A stretch of 64,000 nucleotides of DNA. Origin: Liquidambar formosana (taxonomy: Eukaryota > Streptophyta > Magnoliopsida > Saxifragales > Altingiaceae). Under the pieces are notes generated by a model. It saw nothing but the letters and a program-made list of their open reading frames with translations. It was not told the DNA's origin and did not search any database. The stretch covers positions 20,071,542 to 20,135,541 of the forward strand of contig CM077831.1 of assembly GCA_039720395.1 (NCBI GenBank), written 5' to 3'. The position numbers and the translations under genes were made by a program. This document shows, piece by piece, positions 1 through 12,600 of the stretch; the first letter of the stretch is position 1; each line of letters begins with the position of its first letter.

Positions 1-210
1 AACGTATCCACGCAATCCACTTGAGGGGCAGCCATGGACGGCGACGCAGATGGAAGGTTAGAGGTTCGAAACCCTACAGACTTTTGCTTCTTTGCTGGTG
101 GACCAACGAGCGTATCCCCACACTCCACTCGAGGGCTAGCCATCGACGACACGGTTGGACGGTTGAAGGGTTTGAAACCCTAGCGGGAGAAGAAGACCTC
201 CGGGATCAAA
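1..210. repeat. Two diverged direct repeats of about 103 bp
   Basis: The stretch starting at 1 (AACGTATCCACGCAATCCAC) is repeated in diverged form from about 104 (GCGTATCCCCACACTCCACT). Both copies end in GAAACCCTA. A short open frame runs through here, but it only reflects the repeat and has no recognisable protein features. The first copy may start before the window. Confidence 0.5.
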
Positions 211-236
211 ACAAAAGCAAACCCCTCTAAGGAAGC

Positions 237-241
<5 letters not shown>

Positions 242-286
<45 letters not shown>

Positions 287-540
287 GTGTTGCTGTTTCC
301 TTTTTACGCTTGATAGTTGGAGTCCGTCCGTATTCAGTGCTGTCTTGGGATTTCTCGGCACCGTGCCGAGTTCACGCTGGATCGCGCCACGTGTTCGAGG
401 GAGTCATCCAACGGCGCCTGCTAACCCATTTCAGAAAACGACGCCAGTAGTTGGCGTTTTGATCCCAGCAAGGATGTTAGCGGCGTGATCTCCTCCCTCA
501 CTCACAAAGCTCTGCGCATATGGGTTTGCAAAAAAACCCC

Positions 541-583
<43 letters not shown>
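242..583. repeat. Two (CT)n microsatellites flanking a GC-richer segment
   Basis: Pure CT runs lie at 242-282 and 542-583. The 260 bp between them is clearly GC-richer than its surroundings and contains a CACGTG G-box core near 391. It could be the edge of a promoter or 5' leader of a gene outside the window, but no coding frame supports this. Confidence 0.7.
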
Positions 584-586
<3 letters not shown>

Positions 587-689
587 TGTTTGGCTCCTGA
601 TTCGACTTAAAAGATTTATTTTTTATTTTTATTTTGATTTTTGTTTACCTTGCCAATCAGGTGATTAGTAATCTCCCTACCATGTTAGT

Positions 690-876
690 TATTTCGGTTA
701 TATTCCCATCACGACATATTGATATAAGTTATATCAGTATCACACATTAGGAGTTGTACCTTTTTTATTAGTCTAAAGTATCTCATAATCTACTAATGCA
801 TAAGGTACAACTTCTAATACGGATATTAGCATACTTCATATAAACACGTGCTTACCTGATCATCATCCATATATAG
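690..876. mobile_element. MITE-like element, family 'TTGATATAAGTTATATCA', copy 1
   Basis: Shares TTGATATAAGTTATATCA, a GTTGTACC block and a CACGTGCTTACCTGATCATC end with copies near 39.4 kb and 48.1 kb. The two ends are imperfect inverted repeats of each other and the insertion sits next to TA-rich sequence. No coding capacity. Stowaway-like insertion into TA is possible but not shown. Confidence 0.55.
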
Positions 877-1776
877 TTATTTTCTCACTAAACCAATTAA
901 AGAATACTTAGATTTCGAGGGGAAAAAATATTTTTTTTAAAAAGTCATAAGGAGAAAAAGTCTCTCTCTTAGTTATTATTTTTTCATTTTTCCCAAAAAA
1001 AATAATAATAATAATTTTTCTCTTTTTATGGGTTTGCTACTTCATAAAACCAGGAAAAAAAAAATTTTTTTTTAAAAATACCACTAGCTTATTCATAAGG
1101 AAAATGTGATTGGCGATTTTCTTATCATATTTATTTGAGAATATTTTTCTTTTTCTTTTTTTTTGCCCAAAATATTAAGACGTACATAATTCTATTGCCT
1201 TTTTAATGGGTTTCTTTTTCTTTTTTTCTCTTTCGAATATCACAACCACTAGAATAATGGTATTTAAATTTATTTTAAAATATTTTGACTTGAGAGAGGT
1301 GCAACATGCCAATTTAACATGAGAAAAGTTTGTATTTTATGCAATTTGCGCATGATTTATGTATTCTCATTTAGCACCTGATTGGGAAACTTGAAATTTG
1401 GTTCATTTTGGTTCAGAACCGAATTGTCCAAGAAGAAACAAACTCATGTAAAAACCATTTTCAATTCATACCCTGTTTGGCTAAAAATGGGTTCCATCCT
1501 AGTTCTTATATATACGCCGTTTGGTTTAAATAGGATATTAATGCTGAAATTGCAACAATGAATATATACATGTATATATAGTTATATATATATATATATA
1601 CAGACATTTATACAAGTCAGATTATTATTAGAACCCATCATGCAAACGAAATGATATTCCAAGAATCCATGGGTAAGAATTGATAACCAAGAAAGCTCAC
1701 CAACCAAATGTATACATACATCTCGCGTCAGATTTGAATAAAGAAGGTAAGACATGTTTGTGTGTGTATATATATA

Positions 1777-3160
1777 CTAGTTGGCACACACGTGCATTGC
1801 ACGTGAATATTTTTGTATCATAAAATAAATATTTCATTAATGATATACGAATTTATGCTAAAGTGGATCATATAAATTGTCTTTTAAAAAAGAGATTTTT
1901 GTGATAGGAAAAAAAAAAATCAGTGCCAAAACTAATAAATTAATTAAATGTGTCATCAATAACTTAAATAAATATAAAAAATATATGTAAATTTCAATTG
2001 TACACTTGCCTATCAAAAGGATATTTCTCATTGCTCTGTCCGTGTATATATATATATATATATATGTTTATTTTTGTAAGGAAAAAACTAAATAGTTTAA
2101 CCCTTTTTTTCGAACTTGTTTGGCAATTAACCTAGTTATGTACTTATTTCAAAGAGTAATAATTTTTTTTAAAAATTATTTCATAAATAAATTGAACAAA
2201 TAACATCGTGTTTAAATTCAAAAAATAAGAAATAAATTAAAATAAATGTCATCCAACTCATTGAAAATATTATTCTATGAGTGGGGAAGTTGGGTTTTTT
2301 TTATAAAATTTTTTTATAATGTAAAAAATTAAATGAAATTATGATAAATATACTTATTTTTAAAATTTTCTCAATGAAAAATGTGCTTACTAAAACATGG
2401 GAATCCTCCTGAGATGATGCTCTATTGACCAGATAAGGTAGAATTTTTAACATCGTTACATATAGGATTTGGTTTCCTTAATGTCAGTTTTTGATAGTCT
2501 AGGAACCTCATTCGGTTTTATTATATTATATTTTAATAAAAGCTTCTATGTGAGAAAACAAACCAACTCCAAAAATATATAATTAAATAAAAAGAAATGT
2601 ATTCTCGTAAAATATTTGTGAATCACGATTTGTCAAAAACTTACACCAAAAAAATAAAATTAAAAAAACTCAAAAGTAATAATATCTAACAGAACTAAAA
2701 TAGAACCCTACTACGTTTGCAAGGAATCTTGTAGGTAGGACATTCAGTAAAAACAGAGGTAGGAGAATCAAAGTTACAGAAATATATGAAGTACTTGACT
2801 TACATGGAAAACAGTATTTTCTATAGCAATTAGAACAAACCCTAAAACCCTATATTTCGAAAAAGAAAAAAAATATGAAGGCTCTATTAAAATAGGTTGA
2901 AGCTACTGTTAATGGAGAAAGTAGAATTTAGAATCCCATTGTTAATGAATAGATAATATATGTTATGAAATAGAGTTAACTTACAATTTTGGGTTTTATT
3001 TATTTATACGAATTATAGTTTCCTTAAAATTCCTATTTATGTTTTATATTTCTATATTTCCTATATATGTAGAAGGGTAATTGTGCATTTAAAATTTAAA
3101 ATAAGGATATATTAGTCAATCAAAAGTTTTCTCACATTCAATTTTTTATAGGTAATATAT
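1777..3160 (-). mobile_element. Non-autonomous Helitron-like element A
   Basis: Read on the minus strand, the 3' end shows a hairpin (CACGTGCAATGCACGTG, 1789-1805) followed 8 nt later by CTAG at 1777-1780, the Helitron 3' signature. The 5' end near 3160 reads ATTACCTATAAAAAATTGAA and then a block shared with elements C and D (CTTTTGATTGACTAATAT). No Rep/helicase open frame is present, so the element would depend on an autonomous partner. The 5' boundary is blurred where it meets element B. Confidence 0.6.
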
Positions 3161-3592
3161 CTATATATATATGGGCACACGTGCGTTGCACATAAATATT
3201 ATTTAAATAAAAAAATTTATAAATTTTATACCTATATTGAACATGAAAATCTAATTATTTGTTACTTTTGTGTTAATTTAACTTATTAGAATAAACGCTC
3301 AACACAATAGGTCAAAATTCCTTCAATTGTTAGGAGTTATGGTAGGAATAAAAAGTTAGCTAGAACACATGCATAATAGTGAAGGATGTATATAATTTAT
3401 GAAGTGAACATAAATTGTGTTATCTTTTTTTCCTTCTTTTTTGCTAGAAAATAAACATTCTTAATTGGTTAAATATAAAACATTCTTAATTAATTAAATA
3501 TGGGAGGCAAATAAATATTTAAAATTTAAAATAAAGATGTAATGGTCAATCAAAAATGTTTCTAAAATATAAACTTTTATAAGTAGTATAGA
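3161..3592 (-). mobile_element. Non-autonomous Helitron-like element B
   Basis: The minus-strand 5' end is TCTATACTACTTATAAAAG (ending at 3592), matching the 5' ends of elements C and D. Its 3' hairpin GTGCAACGCAC lies at 3181-3191. The terminal CTAG is degraded into the TA-rich junction with element A, so elements A and B sit end to end in the same orientation. No coding capacity. Confidence 0.55.
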
Positions 3593-4399
3593 TATAATAT
3601 AATTTAATATGTGATACAAGAGCATCTTTGAGGGAGGTAGCAAAAAAAAAAAAGTTAACAAATCTGTCTTTTGCTACCTTATGTGGGCTGTGGCAATTTG
3701 CTACTTCAATTTGAGATGTGCATTCCAAAGGGAAGTAGCAAACATAATTATTTTATTTTTATTTTCTATATTTTATATTTTTGATGCTTTTAAATATTAT
3801 TTAATTTATTTTTTTAATAAGTGAAATTAATCCTTCATAATATAGTTTTTCTTACTTTTTCTAAAAAAAAATTCTCAATTTTATTTTTATATGATATCAT
3901 CATCTACATGTTTTTTTATTCATTTAGAGATTAAAAAGATAGTGGAGATCGAGATTTTCATTTTATTTTTTTCCTCATTTCTTTGTTTTTTTTTCCTTTT
4001 TCTTTTCCCCTTCCCTTCCCATCAACAACCAAATTCAAGCAAAATAATAATAATAATCATTATCATATACATATATGACCTATTCCAACAATTTCCACAT
4101 TACAATCAAAACACATTCAAGGGTTTTTCTAATCTACCCAAAATCCTAAAAAACAACCACCCCCAACTATAAACAAATTTAGCATTATATGAATTCTCAC
4201 CAAATTCCAAGAAATACATAATAAAAGTATAAAACACTCACGCAACAGCCCCTTGAGATCCGGTATCATCTCCATGATGTGGATATTTGGTTTATGACTG
4301 CGCTGGGAAGTAAGTGTGCCTCTAACAGGCCATTCTCGTTTGCTAGAGAATGAGAGGAAGAGGGATATACGAAGTCAACGTGCTTTAGGATTATATGTA
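3593..4399. other. AT-rich intergenic stretch, no gene recognised
   Basis: Contains AT-rich sequence, a pyrimidine-rich stretch near 3960-4020 and short open frames without recognisable protein features. A short GAGCATCTTTGAGGGAGGTAG motif near 3620 resembles a MITE end, but no matching opposite end was identified. Confidence 0.5.
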
Positions 4400-4636
4400 T
4401 AGTATTAAATGGAGTATTTGATTTAGGGTTTCCTTTGAATTCTTATTTGTGTTTTATATATTAAGGTATGTGTTTTAGAATATATTAAGGTATGTGTTTT
4501 AGAATTATAGTTTCCATATTGCTATATTTCCTATATATGCAGAAGGGTGGGTAGTTGTGTATTTAAAAATTAAAATAAGGGTATATTAGTCAATCAAAAG
4601 TTTTTCTTACATTCATCTTTTTATAGGTAGTATAGA
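4400..4636 (-). mobile_element. Helitron-like element C, 3' end not found
   Basis: The minus-strand 5' terminus TCTATACTACCTATAAAAAG begins at 4636. About 185 bp is nearly identical, in inverted orientation, to element D, so the pair forms a long palindrome centred at 4637-4640. A roughly 27-bp stretch (AAGGTATGTGTTTTAGAA plus flank) is duplicated inside this copy. No hairpin or CTAG was found to the left, so it appears truncated; the left limit is approximate. Confidence 0.6.
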
Positions 4637-4640
4637 TATA

Positions 4641-5048
4641 TCTATACTACCTATAAAAAGATGAATGTAAGAAAAACTTTTGATTGACTAATATACCCTT
4701 ATTTTAATTTTTAAATACACAACTACCCACCCTTCTGCATATATAGGAAATATAGCAATATGGAAACTATAATTCTAAAACACATACCTTAATATATAAA
4801 ACACAAATAGGAATTCAAAAGAAATGGAAACTATGATTCTTATATGATAAATAGAAATATATAAGAATATGGAAACTATAATTCTAAAACACATACCTTA
4901 AAATATAAAATATAAAATATAAAAAAATATAAAATGTTTATCTTTAAAAATATTTATGAAAAAATATAAAATGTTTATGTATTTATTATTTTGTATAACT
5001 AATATTATTTAAAAATATTCATGTGCAACGCACGTGTACTATATCTAG
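4641..5048 (+). mobile_element. Complete non-autonomous Helitron (element D, 408 bp)
   Basis: All structural Helitron hallmarks are visible: 5' TC (TCTATACTACCTATAAAAAG at 4641), a hairpin near the 3' end (GTGC-AAC-GCAC, 5023-5033), CTAG at 5045-5048, and insertion between host A (4640) and T (5049) without target duplication. There is no open frame of note, so it is a non-autonomous derivative. Head-to-head with element C. Confidence 0.75.
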
Positions 5049-6154
5049 TATATATATAAAGTCATATTGTAAATTTGAAATATTTCATTTTAAATGCAAA
5101 TTTCGCCTAAAAATTTCTCACCCAAACACAATCTTATGACAAGCAATACAATGCCCGTATGGCATGATGCCATGACAAAGTATTAAATACATTTCTAGAG
5201 TATGTTGTAATGGAGAATTTGCATTCCCTTGAATTATGGATTCTCATTCTAATACGGAAATGAATGTTGAATTACGCTAATGAACAAACTTGGTAGGCAT
5301 GTGAACAAGTTCGAGCCTCGACCAACCTTCATATAAACAAGCTTGACATGCTGGATTGCTGGTGTATGGTCTGTGGTTGATGCTGATTTGACTTCAAGTC
5401 CAGTATGCTTTCTCTATTATTACTTGTTCTATAATTAAGCAAAGCACAAGTTCTCTAGCTGCTTCACCATCTACGTTTTCTGCATAGGAGACCAGAGATC
5501 TCCTGTTGTTTTGAGTCCTCTGACTTGCTGTTAAATCTCATCTTTCCTCTCTTTCTCTCTCTCTCTCTCTCAACATCCACAGCAGGGCAGTTCAAGGCAG
5601 AAATGAAGGAAACACAACATAAATTGAACGACCGACGGCACAGTCACAGAATGCTGAACCTGTCAACATTACAAAAGTCCTTGTGTTGCAAACGTTTTAG
5701 GCAGCCCACCTTTATCCGCACTCACCGGGGGGTATATAACAACTCAAAAATGCCAGACTCCAAATTGGTCGAGGTCTTCTGAAATCAGCTTATTCTACAC
5801 TTTCACAGATGGTTTACCTGATTTGATTCTGATCTTCCATTCTTCTTCATACCTTCTTTGACATCAATCATTATGCCCACCAACTTAAAAATTGATATAA
5901 GAGATGCACACACAAGCAACATGCATAGAACACCTAAGCTATCCAAACAAAAAGGTTTACTCACTGAGAAAAGCCTCAACTATAATCTACAAAGATGGTG
6001 AACTCAATTCATCTAAGTTGATTACATGTGTGCCTGATTTACATACTTTTTACAGAAGAAAAGCCACTATATCTCATTTAATTGAAATGACCATCCCATG
6101 GGTCAAAAGGGATAAATAAATACTCAAAAAAGACCATTCCTGGCTGATCCGGAT
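5049..6154. other. Intergenic stretch downstream of TPT1, no gene recognised
   Basis: Holds a short (CT)n run near 5555 and two short open frames (5525-5782, 5904-6119) without recognisable domains. The TPT1 3' UTR must lie at the right end, since the TPT1 stop codon is at 6155-6157 on the minus strand. Confidence 0.5.
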
Positions 6155-6563
6155 TTAGAAATGAATGGGTTGTCTATCTGGCCATGATTCTATCTTCTCA
6201 AAGTACTTGATTGGCACGACACCATCAAAACCTTCAGTCAAGATCACCTTGTTGTCTGAAATGTAAAGCTTCATTCCCTCTGAAAAAATAAATGCCATCA
6301 GTACTCATCTCTGTCTCTTGCAAAATTATAGCACAATTATGGAACACACAATTGGGTTCATTTTGAAAGTATATCTGGGTCCAACTGATCTAGAGCTTGA
6401 AAGGATTGAAAGGATGCAATCATACCTTCCAAAGCTTTTCTGACATCTAGAAAGATCAAAACATTAACATCTCGTCTAATGCCTGGGAGAATTACAAATC
6501 AAGTAAATCATCAGAAGTTAGCCAAATCTTCAAGATCCTGAAGTACCGTCACTTTGATAAACC

Positions 6564-6600
<37 letters not shown>

Positions 6601-9600
6601 AACAAAAAAAAAAAATCTCAATAAAAAAAGTGTTCGGGTTGAGAAAAAAAAAATTATTGCTACCAGATTATTGTTCATACAATTAATGCCATAAAAAATT
6701 TTGGGTGGCCAGTAGAAGAAGGCGCTATTGCACTAAAAACAAAAGGCTACTGAAGGATAACATGATAGATGCATGGGGTAGAATCACCAGGAAATTATGC
6801 ATACAAGTGGAAAGAATTAGATACAATTATCATTAAAGTTCAGCACTATACACTACACTGGTTTCACCTTGTCAATAAATTGCCCTCACATGAGTTATCT
6901 AAGGTATATTTCCTCTTCTTTTTTTTTTTTTTTTTTTTTTTTGGATCAGCAATGAAAATATAATATTATTAAGAGAAACAAAAGTACAAGAGAGGAAGAG
7001 AAGTCCTACAAGGGAAAAGAAAAGGAAAAGATAAAGAGAAAACAAGAGGAGACTACATTTCACATACAGCTTTCCAGTCAGATCTAACTAAAAATAAAGA
7101 ACCCCAAGGGTAGCTCAGTTGGCAAGGGACAATGCCTGAGGAAGCGGAGGTCCTGAGTTCAACTCTTGCTAAACCCCTTGGGGCCACCCACACAAGGTTT
7201 CATGATTCTCATTGGCCTTGAACTTACCTAGTCCATATTGGTTGTGGGGTTTTATATGGGCCGGGGTTTTCCCGAAGGGTTTCCTCGTCATAAAAATAAA
7301 GAAATACCAACAAAAGAGTTAGAAACAGAAGCCCAAAAAGAAGCTAAAAAACCAATTTTTCCCACAAAACCCAAACCTCCTACTTTCTAGAAGAAAATCA
7401 AGTATACTCAAGACATTTTAGTTGTAAAAATAGCATTCAATAATTTAGATGGCAAAATGTTTAGTTGAATGAACTACAGCTTAGAAATAAAAAGTCTGAC
7501 CTCAAAACAGAAGGCAGAAGTCGTGCAATTGGAGAACTAGAGAAAGAGTCCCAAGAAAGGTCCATAAATGAATAGTTATTATCTCCTAATAGGAAGAACA
7601 ATTTGGTTTGTTGCCCATATATATTTTTTAGAAGTTAAAAAGGGAAAAATATAAGAACATGCCCACAGGGCCAAATATTAGTATACAATTTTTAATCACA
7701 TTTGCAAACAAGATCAACTCCTGACCATCCAATGGTTTCTTGTTCAATACCATAATTACCGTTCAAAAAAAATTCCCATGTTGGCAAGTTTATCAGCACA
7801 GAATTGCTATCTTAAGTATGCTGAATGTGTCTGCCAATACTGTCCTAGCAAATGCTTTATGTCCCAGATCAGCACAAAATTTGGGACCCACCCTAAAAGG
7901 AACATGAATGACACCAATGAGAAATTTTGTGTCCATGCTGGTCATGAGAGATCTGACATTTGAATGTTCAAGTTTGGTAAACAAGAGTGACATGCATAAA
8001 TGTCTTGGATTCACTGAAGAAAGAAGAACAATGCCAGTGGCATCTTTTTCTTTCAGTGACATTCTTTTTCTAAAGGCTACAAAGAGGGCATCTTTATATA
8101 AATGTGATGAGCTCTACTGTTAATCCATAGATATCCAACACGGTTTTTACAACAGGCTGCATGCCTATTTGTGGTATGTAACCTACTAGAATAATATCAG
8201 GTCCATGTAGTTTTGCATTGGGCAAGTGCAAGTCAAAGTTCAAATTTCTCTCCATTCTTGAATAGTTAACCAGTTTTACCTCTTTCATTTGGACTGAAAC
8301 GTACAGCCCAGTACAATCACAAAGAGCTGAATTCTAAAATTGGAGTCCACACGTGTGGCCTCCCTATAAAAGGTGTGGTGTAGGCATAGAAGTACATTGG
8401 AGATGCACAAGTTACAGAGAGAGCTCATCATCAACATATGGGGCACCCTCTTTGCAGTCTTACCCTTCTCCCTTTCTGGTTCTTTCAATATTTTGCACAG
8501 CAAGGGAGTGGAATACAAAATAAGGAAAGGACTCCAGAAGCAATGATGCACAATTTTTTTGAAAAATAAAGTTGTTAATGGTAATTCTTTGAACAACTTA
8601 CCACTAATTACTTCCCCCTCAGTCGGCAAGCCACATGAGAAGTGAACATGCAATCTTTTCATGCGTTTTAGACCAGACTCCAAAATTGATTGTAGATTCT
8701 TCTTGTAGGTTCCATGTACACACACTGCATGGGGAAACGAATAGCATTGAAGCAAAAAATGCACAATTTGATATAAAACTGTGAAGCTATGACTTGAGAG
8801 TACAGAAATATTGCATGTAGGAATGTCTTTACCTGGAACTTCTTCAGCTGAAAGGATTGGTTTTAATAAGCTCTCAGATTCAATTGTCTGCCAAGAACAG
8901 AAAATGCATGTAAATTGTTGGTGCAGGCAAGGAAACTTAATTATTGCTTAATCCGACAATAGGCACCATAATCAAGATAAATTTCCCAAGGCGTTCTTAA
9001 GATAGTATGTGATAAAGTATTATAAAATAAAATTTATAAATAAATAAGAAGAATAAGAAGAAGAAAGTATCTAATAAAGAAGAATGGAGGAAAAAAAAAC
9101 CCTGGTAACGTAACCATAATCAGGTGCAGATAATTAAATGATAGAAAAAGTTTTTTTTTTTATTTTTTTTAGTAACAAAGTTCCCCAACCAAGCCCTTAC
9201 TCAAAGAGACACAAATCCCCCCCACCCCCCCCAAAAAAAAAAAAAAACAAAAAAAAATTCTTATTATAAAGAATAAACATATCTTCAATGTTTTTGGGGG
9301 AAATTAGGGAGAAGTCCATATGCTAGAACTTGTGGAGGAGAAAGTCCTCCCAAAATTCTTATACAGCCACAAGTCCAAACTTACTATAGAATAAGTTTTA
9401 AATTTTTTTTTTTAATGTCATATTTGCCCTCTCGACTATTATGGTATGAAGTGAAGAAGTATAACCTTTTAAGGCTTGAATTTGATTACGCCTCTATGAT
9501 TTACACCTTAGATAATGGTATTCCATTTTCACTTAACCTAACAAAATTTCCCACGTTTCAAATTTGAATCTAAGAAAATATCACGAGGCCTCATGCAATT

Positions 9601-12600
9601 GTTCCAAAAATCATTTCCATCCTGGTCGTACCTAATAAATAAAATAGTTACATCTAAATATTATAAAAACAGTTACACAAAAAAACCAAATGTTTCAAAT
9701 GATTGATTTTCAACACAAAAGAGTGACATGTAAATTTTTCATACAGTTAATATATAGAACAGCATCTTTAATTATCAAGTTTTTTACTACCACAATCTGG
9801 CTACCTGTACATTTTGTCACGTTTAATTTTCTTAAAGAACAATTACGTTAAAATAAATAAATAAATAAATAAAAACACAATTACACATGAAAACCCTTTA
9901 AAAACAATTACACAACAAACAGACAACATAAAAGAAAGGAAATTTCTTGAAACAAACAGTTAAGGAAAAAACTTGGCCAGATTTTTTTCCACAGTTTATG
10001 GGACATTAATGAGAGAAGATTAAGCAAAAAACTTGGGCGGATTTTTCTCTATTAGTATGTCAAGGGCAATTTTGTCCTACCCCTTTTTGGTGGACTTTAG
10101 ATAGTAAATGTTTTTTAATTAGACTTACGGCCGCACAACTCTTAAAATTAGGACTTATGGCTAAATTCCCTATGTTTTTGTCACGCATAGCAAATTGCTT
10201 AGAAATCATTATTAATAACTTATTTTGCAATAAAATAACGAAATATAGTCCGTATATGACATGCTGAACATACATGTGAATTGGACAACCCTGGCTATTT
10301 ATCAACCATGATTGGAAAAATTAAATATGTTTTCCCCAATATGCATTAAGATTAGGTTAACATAGTCGCCATTTATCAGGTCTTCATGTAAGGTGGTCAC
10401 TGGTCACCATAGTATTTTGTGCAAGTTATCATCTAAAGGACAAGGTTTTAGAAATTTTGGCATTAGATTTTGTAATATCATTTTACTTATCCGTTACAGA
10501 AAATAGTTGTGAATTATAGGATCTTACGAATAATGATATGAAATCCAATCCTCATGATTTTTATAACCTAGTGAAGTATAACAAGCAAACACACAAGAAT
10601 GATGATGCCAAGGACACTTCAATCAGCTATAGTTCATAATCAAGCACTGAAGAACTAATAAGCTGGACAGTGGTAGAACAGAAAGCAGAGAGCCCACATA
10701 GAAATTTCAGTGATTTAACAGGTCCACAATAATGGCATTAATTTATTTAAGCCATTACACTGCAAAATGGAATTATAAGAATACTAAGGGGATGGATGAA
10801 TCGCCAAATAGTTGAAAATGAAGCTATATGCTTAATTTTAATTTATATATTTAAAAAGGGAATTTAGCCACAAGTCTTTTTTTTTTTTTTTTTTTTTTTT
10901 GATAAGGTAAATGTGTATTATACCAAAAAAGGGCAAAGCCCATGTACATAAGCCATATACAAAGACTAAGCACTAACCCCTCTCCAGCTTAAAAGATTCG
11001 ACAAAATAAAGAAATAGCCACAAGTCCTAATTTTAAGAGTTGCACAACCGTAGGTCTAATTAAAAAACATTTACAATCTAAAGTCCACCAAAAAGGGGCA
11101 AGACAAAAAGGCCCTTGACATACTAATAGAGAAAAATCCACCCAAGTTTTTTCCTTAATCTTCTTTCATTAATGTCCCATAAACTATGGAGAAAAATCCG
11201 ACCAAGTTATTTCCTTAATCTTCTTTCATTAATGTCCCGTAAATGGTGGAGAAAAATCCGACCAAGTTTTTTTCCTTAATCTTCTCTTGTTAATGTCCCA
11301 TAAACGGTGGAGAAAAATCAGTGGCAGCTCCTAACTTGTCAGTAGGAGCACGTCCTACCAATTTTTTTCCTAAACTGTTTGTATCAAGAAATTTCCTTCC
11401 ATTTATGTAGTCTGCTTGTTGTATAATTGTTTATTAAGGGTTTTCATATGTAACTGTTTTTTTTTTTTTTTTTTTTTTCAATGTAACTGTATTTTAAAAA
11501 CATTACACCTGGCAAAATGTACAAGTAGCCAGATTATGGTAGTCAAAAGTATGATAGTTAAAGATGTAATTGTTTTATATATCAACTGTATGAAAATTTT
11601 ACATGTAACTCTTTTGTGTTGAAAATAATCATTTGAAACATTTGGTTTTTTTGTGTTACTGTTTTTAAAATATTTAGATGTAAATATTTTATTTATTAGG
11701 TACGATCAAGATGCGAATGATTTTTAAAACAATTACACGAGCCCTAGTGGTATCTTCTCATATTCAAATTTGAAATGTGAGAAAATTTGTTAGGATAGGT
11801 GAACATGGAATACCATTATCTACGGCATAAATCAAGGAGGCATAATCAAATTTAAGCCTTAAAAGGTTATAATTCTTCACTTCATACCATAACAGTCGAG
11901 AAGGCAAATATGACATTAAAAAAAAATAAGATAAAAAAAAACCTATTTATAGTAAGTTTGGACTAGTGGCTGTAAAAGAATTTTGGGAGGAATTTTGCCT
12001 TCACAAGTTCTAGCATATGGACTTTTCCCTAATTTTCCCTACTTCAAATTATAAAGCTAAATAAAATATGCATTCTGGTTTAATAAGAGAAGGCATCACC
12101 GTTATTGTGTGGCCTTGGTTCGCACGAATCAAAAGCACCCCATTTTCTTCGAGCAAACTAAAACGCTGCTTATTATCCTTTCTGACAGCCTGGAGAATAT
12201 GCAATAGATAAGCAAAGAGGTTCTTATGTGAGATATAAATTACCATAAAAGAGCATTCTCGATAAATGAGTCAACAATATAGAGAAATACAAATGACATC
12301 AAATTAATACAAATACGATGAGCAGGAAGTATAACAAGTGGGTGTCAAGAATCAAAATCATACAATCAGGAGTAGGGAATCTATCACAAGGAGGTCAAGT
12401 TAAAAGTTGATGTGCTCCACTATATGAGGCAGCAGAATGATTAGTTTTGGGGAAACTAGTCAACATACACACTAGATAAATCTTATTATGATCAAGGGGG
12501 GAAAAAAACTCAAGATTTAAACAAGTTCTATACTTAACAATTGTCCATTGTCCAACCACTCAAAACATCAACACTTAACATTAATTTGATGGACTTAAGC

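Larger units (their letters stand above)
10858..12040. mobile_element. Second Mutator-like copy, inverted, with nested LINE tail
   Basis: Reverse-complement copy of the 9297-10171 element, recognisable over its whole length (for example GGTCTAATTAAAAAACATTT at the left end and CTAGCATATGGACTTTTCCC at the right). The copies together form an inverted repeat with arms of roughly 0.9 kb. A LINE tail interrupts it at 10877-11014. The flanking 9-mers agree only partly, so the target duplication is not clear. Confidence 0.65.

Noticed and set aside
21..230. Open frame of 69 codons at the left edge
   Set aside because: It runs across two diverged direct repeats, has no domain or start context, and its composition follows the repeat.
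7102..7175. Possible tRNA gene (A- and B-box-like motifs)
   Set aside because: No complete cloverleaf, and the sequence continues into a 189-bp unit with a 13-bp target duplication, so it is a SINE head.
8285..8764. 159-codon minus-strand frame as a separate gene
   Set aside because: It is TPT1 exon 6 (8724-8602) read through into both flanking introns.
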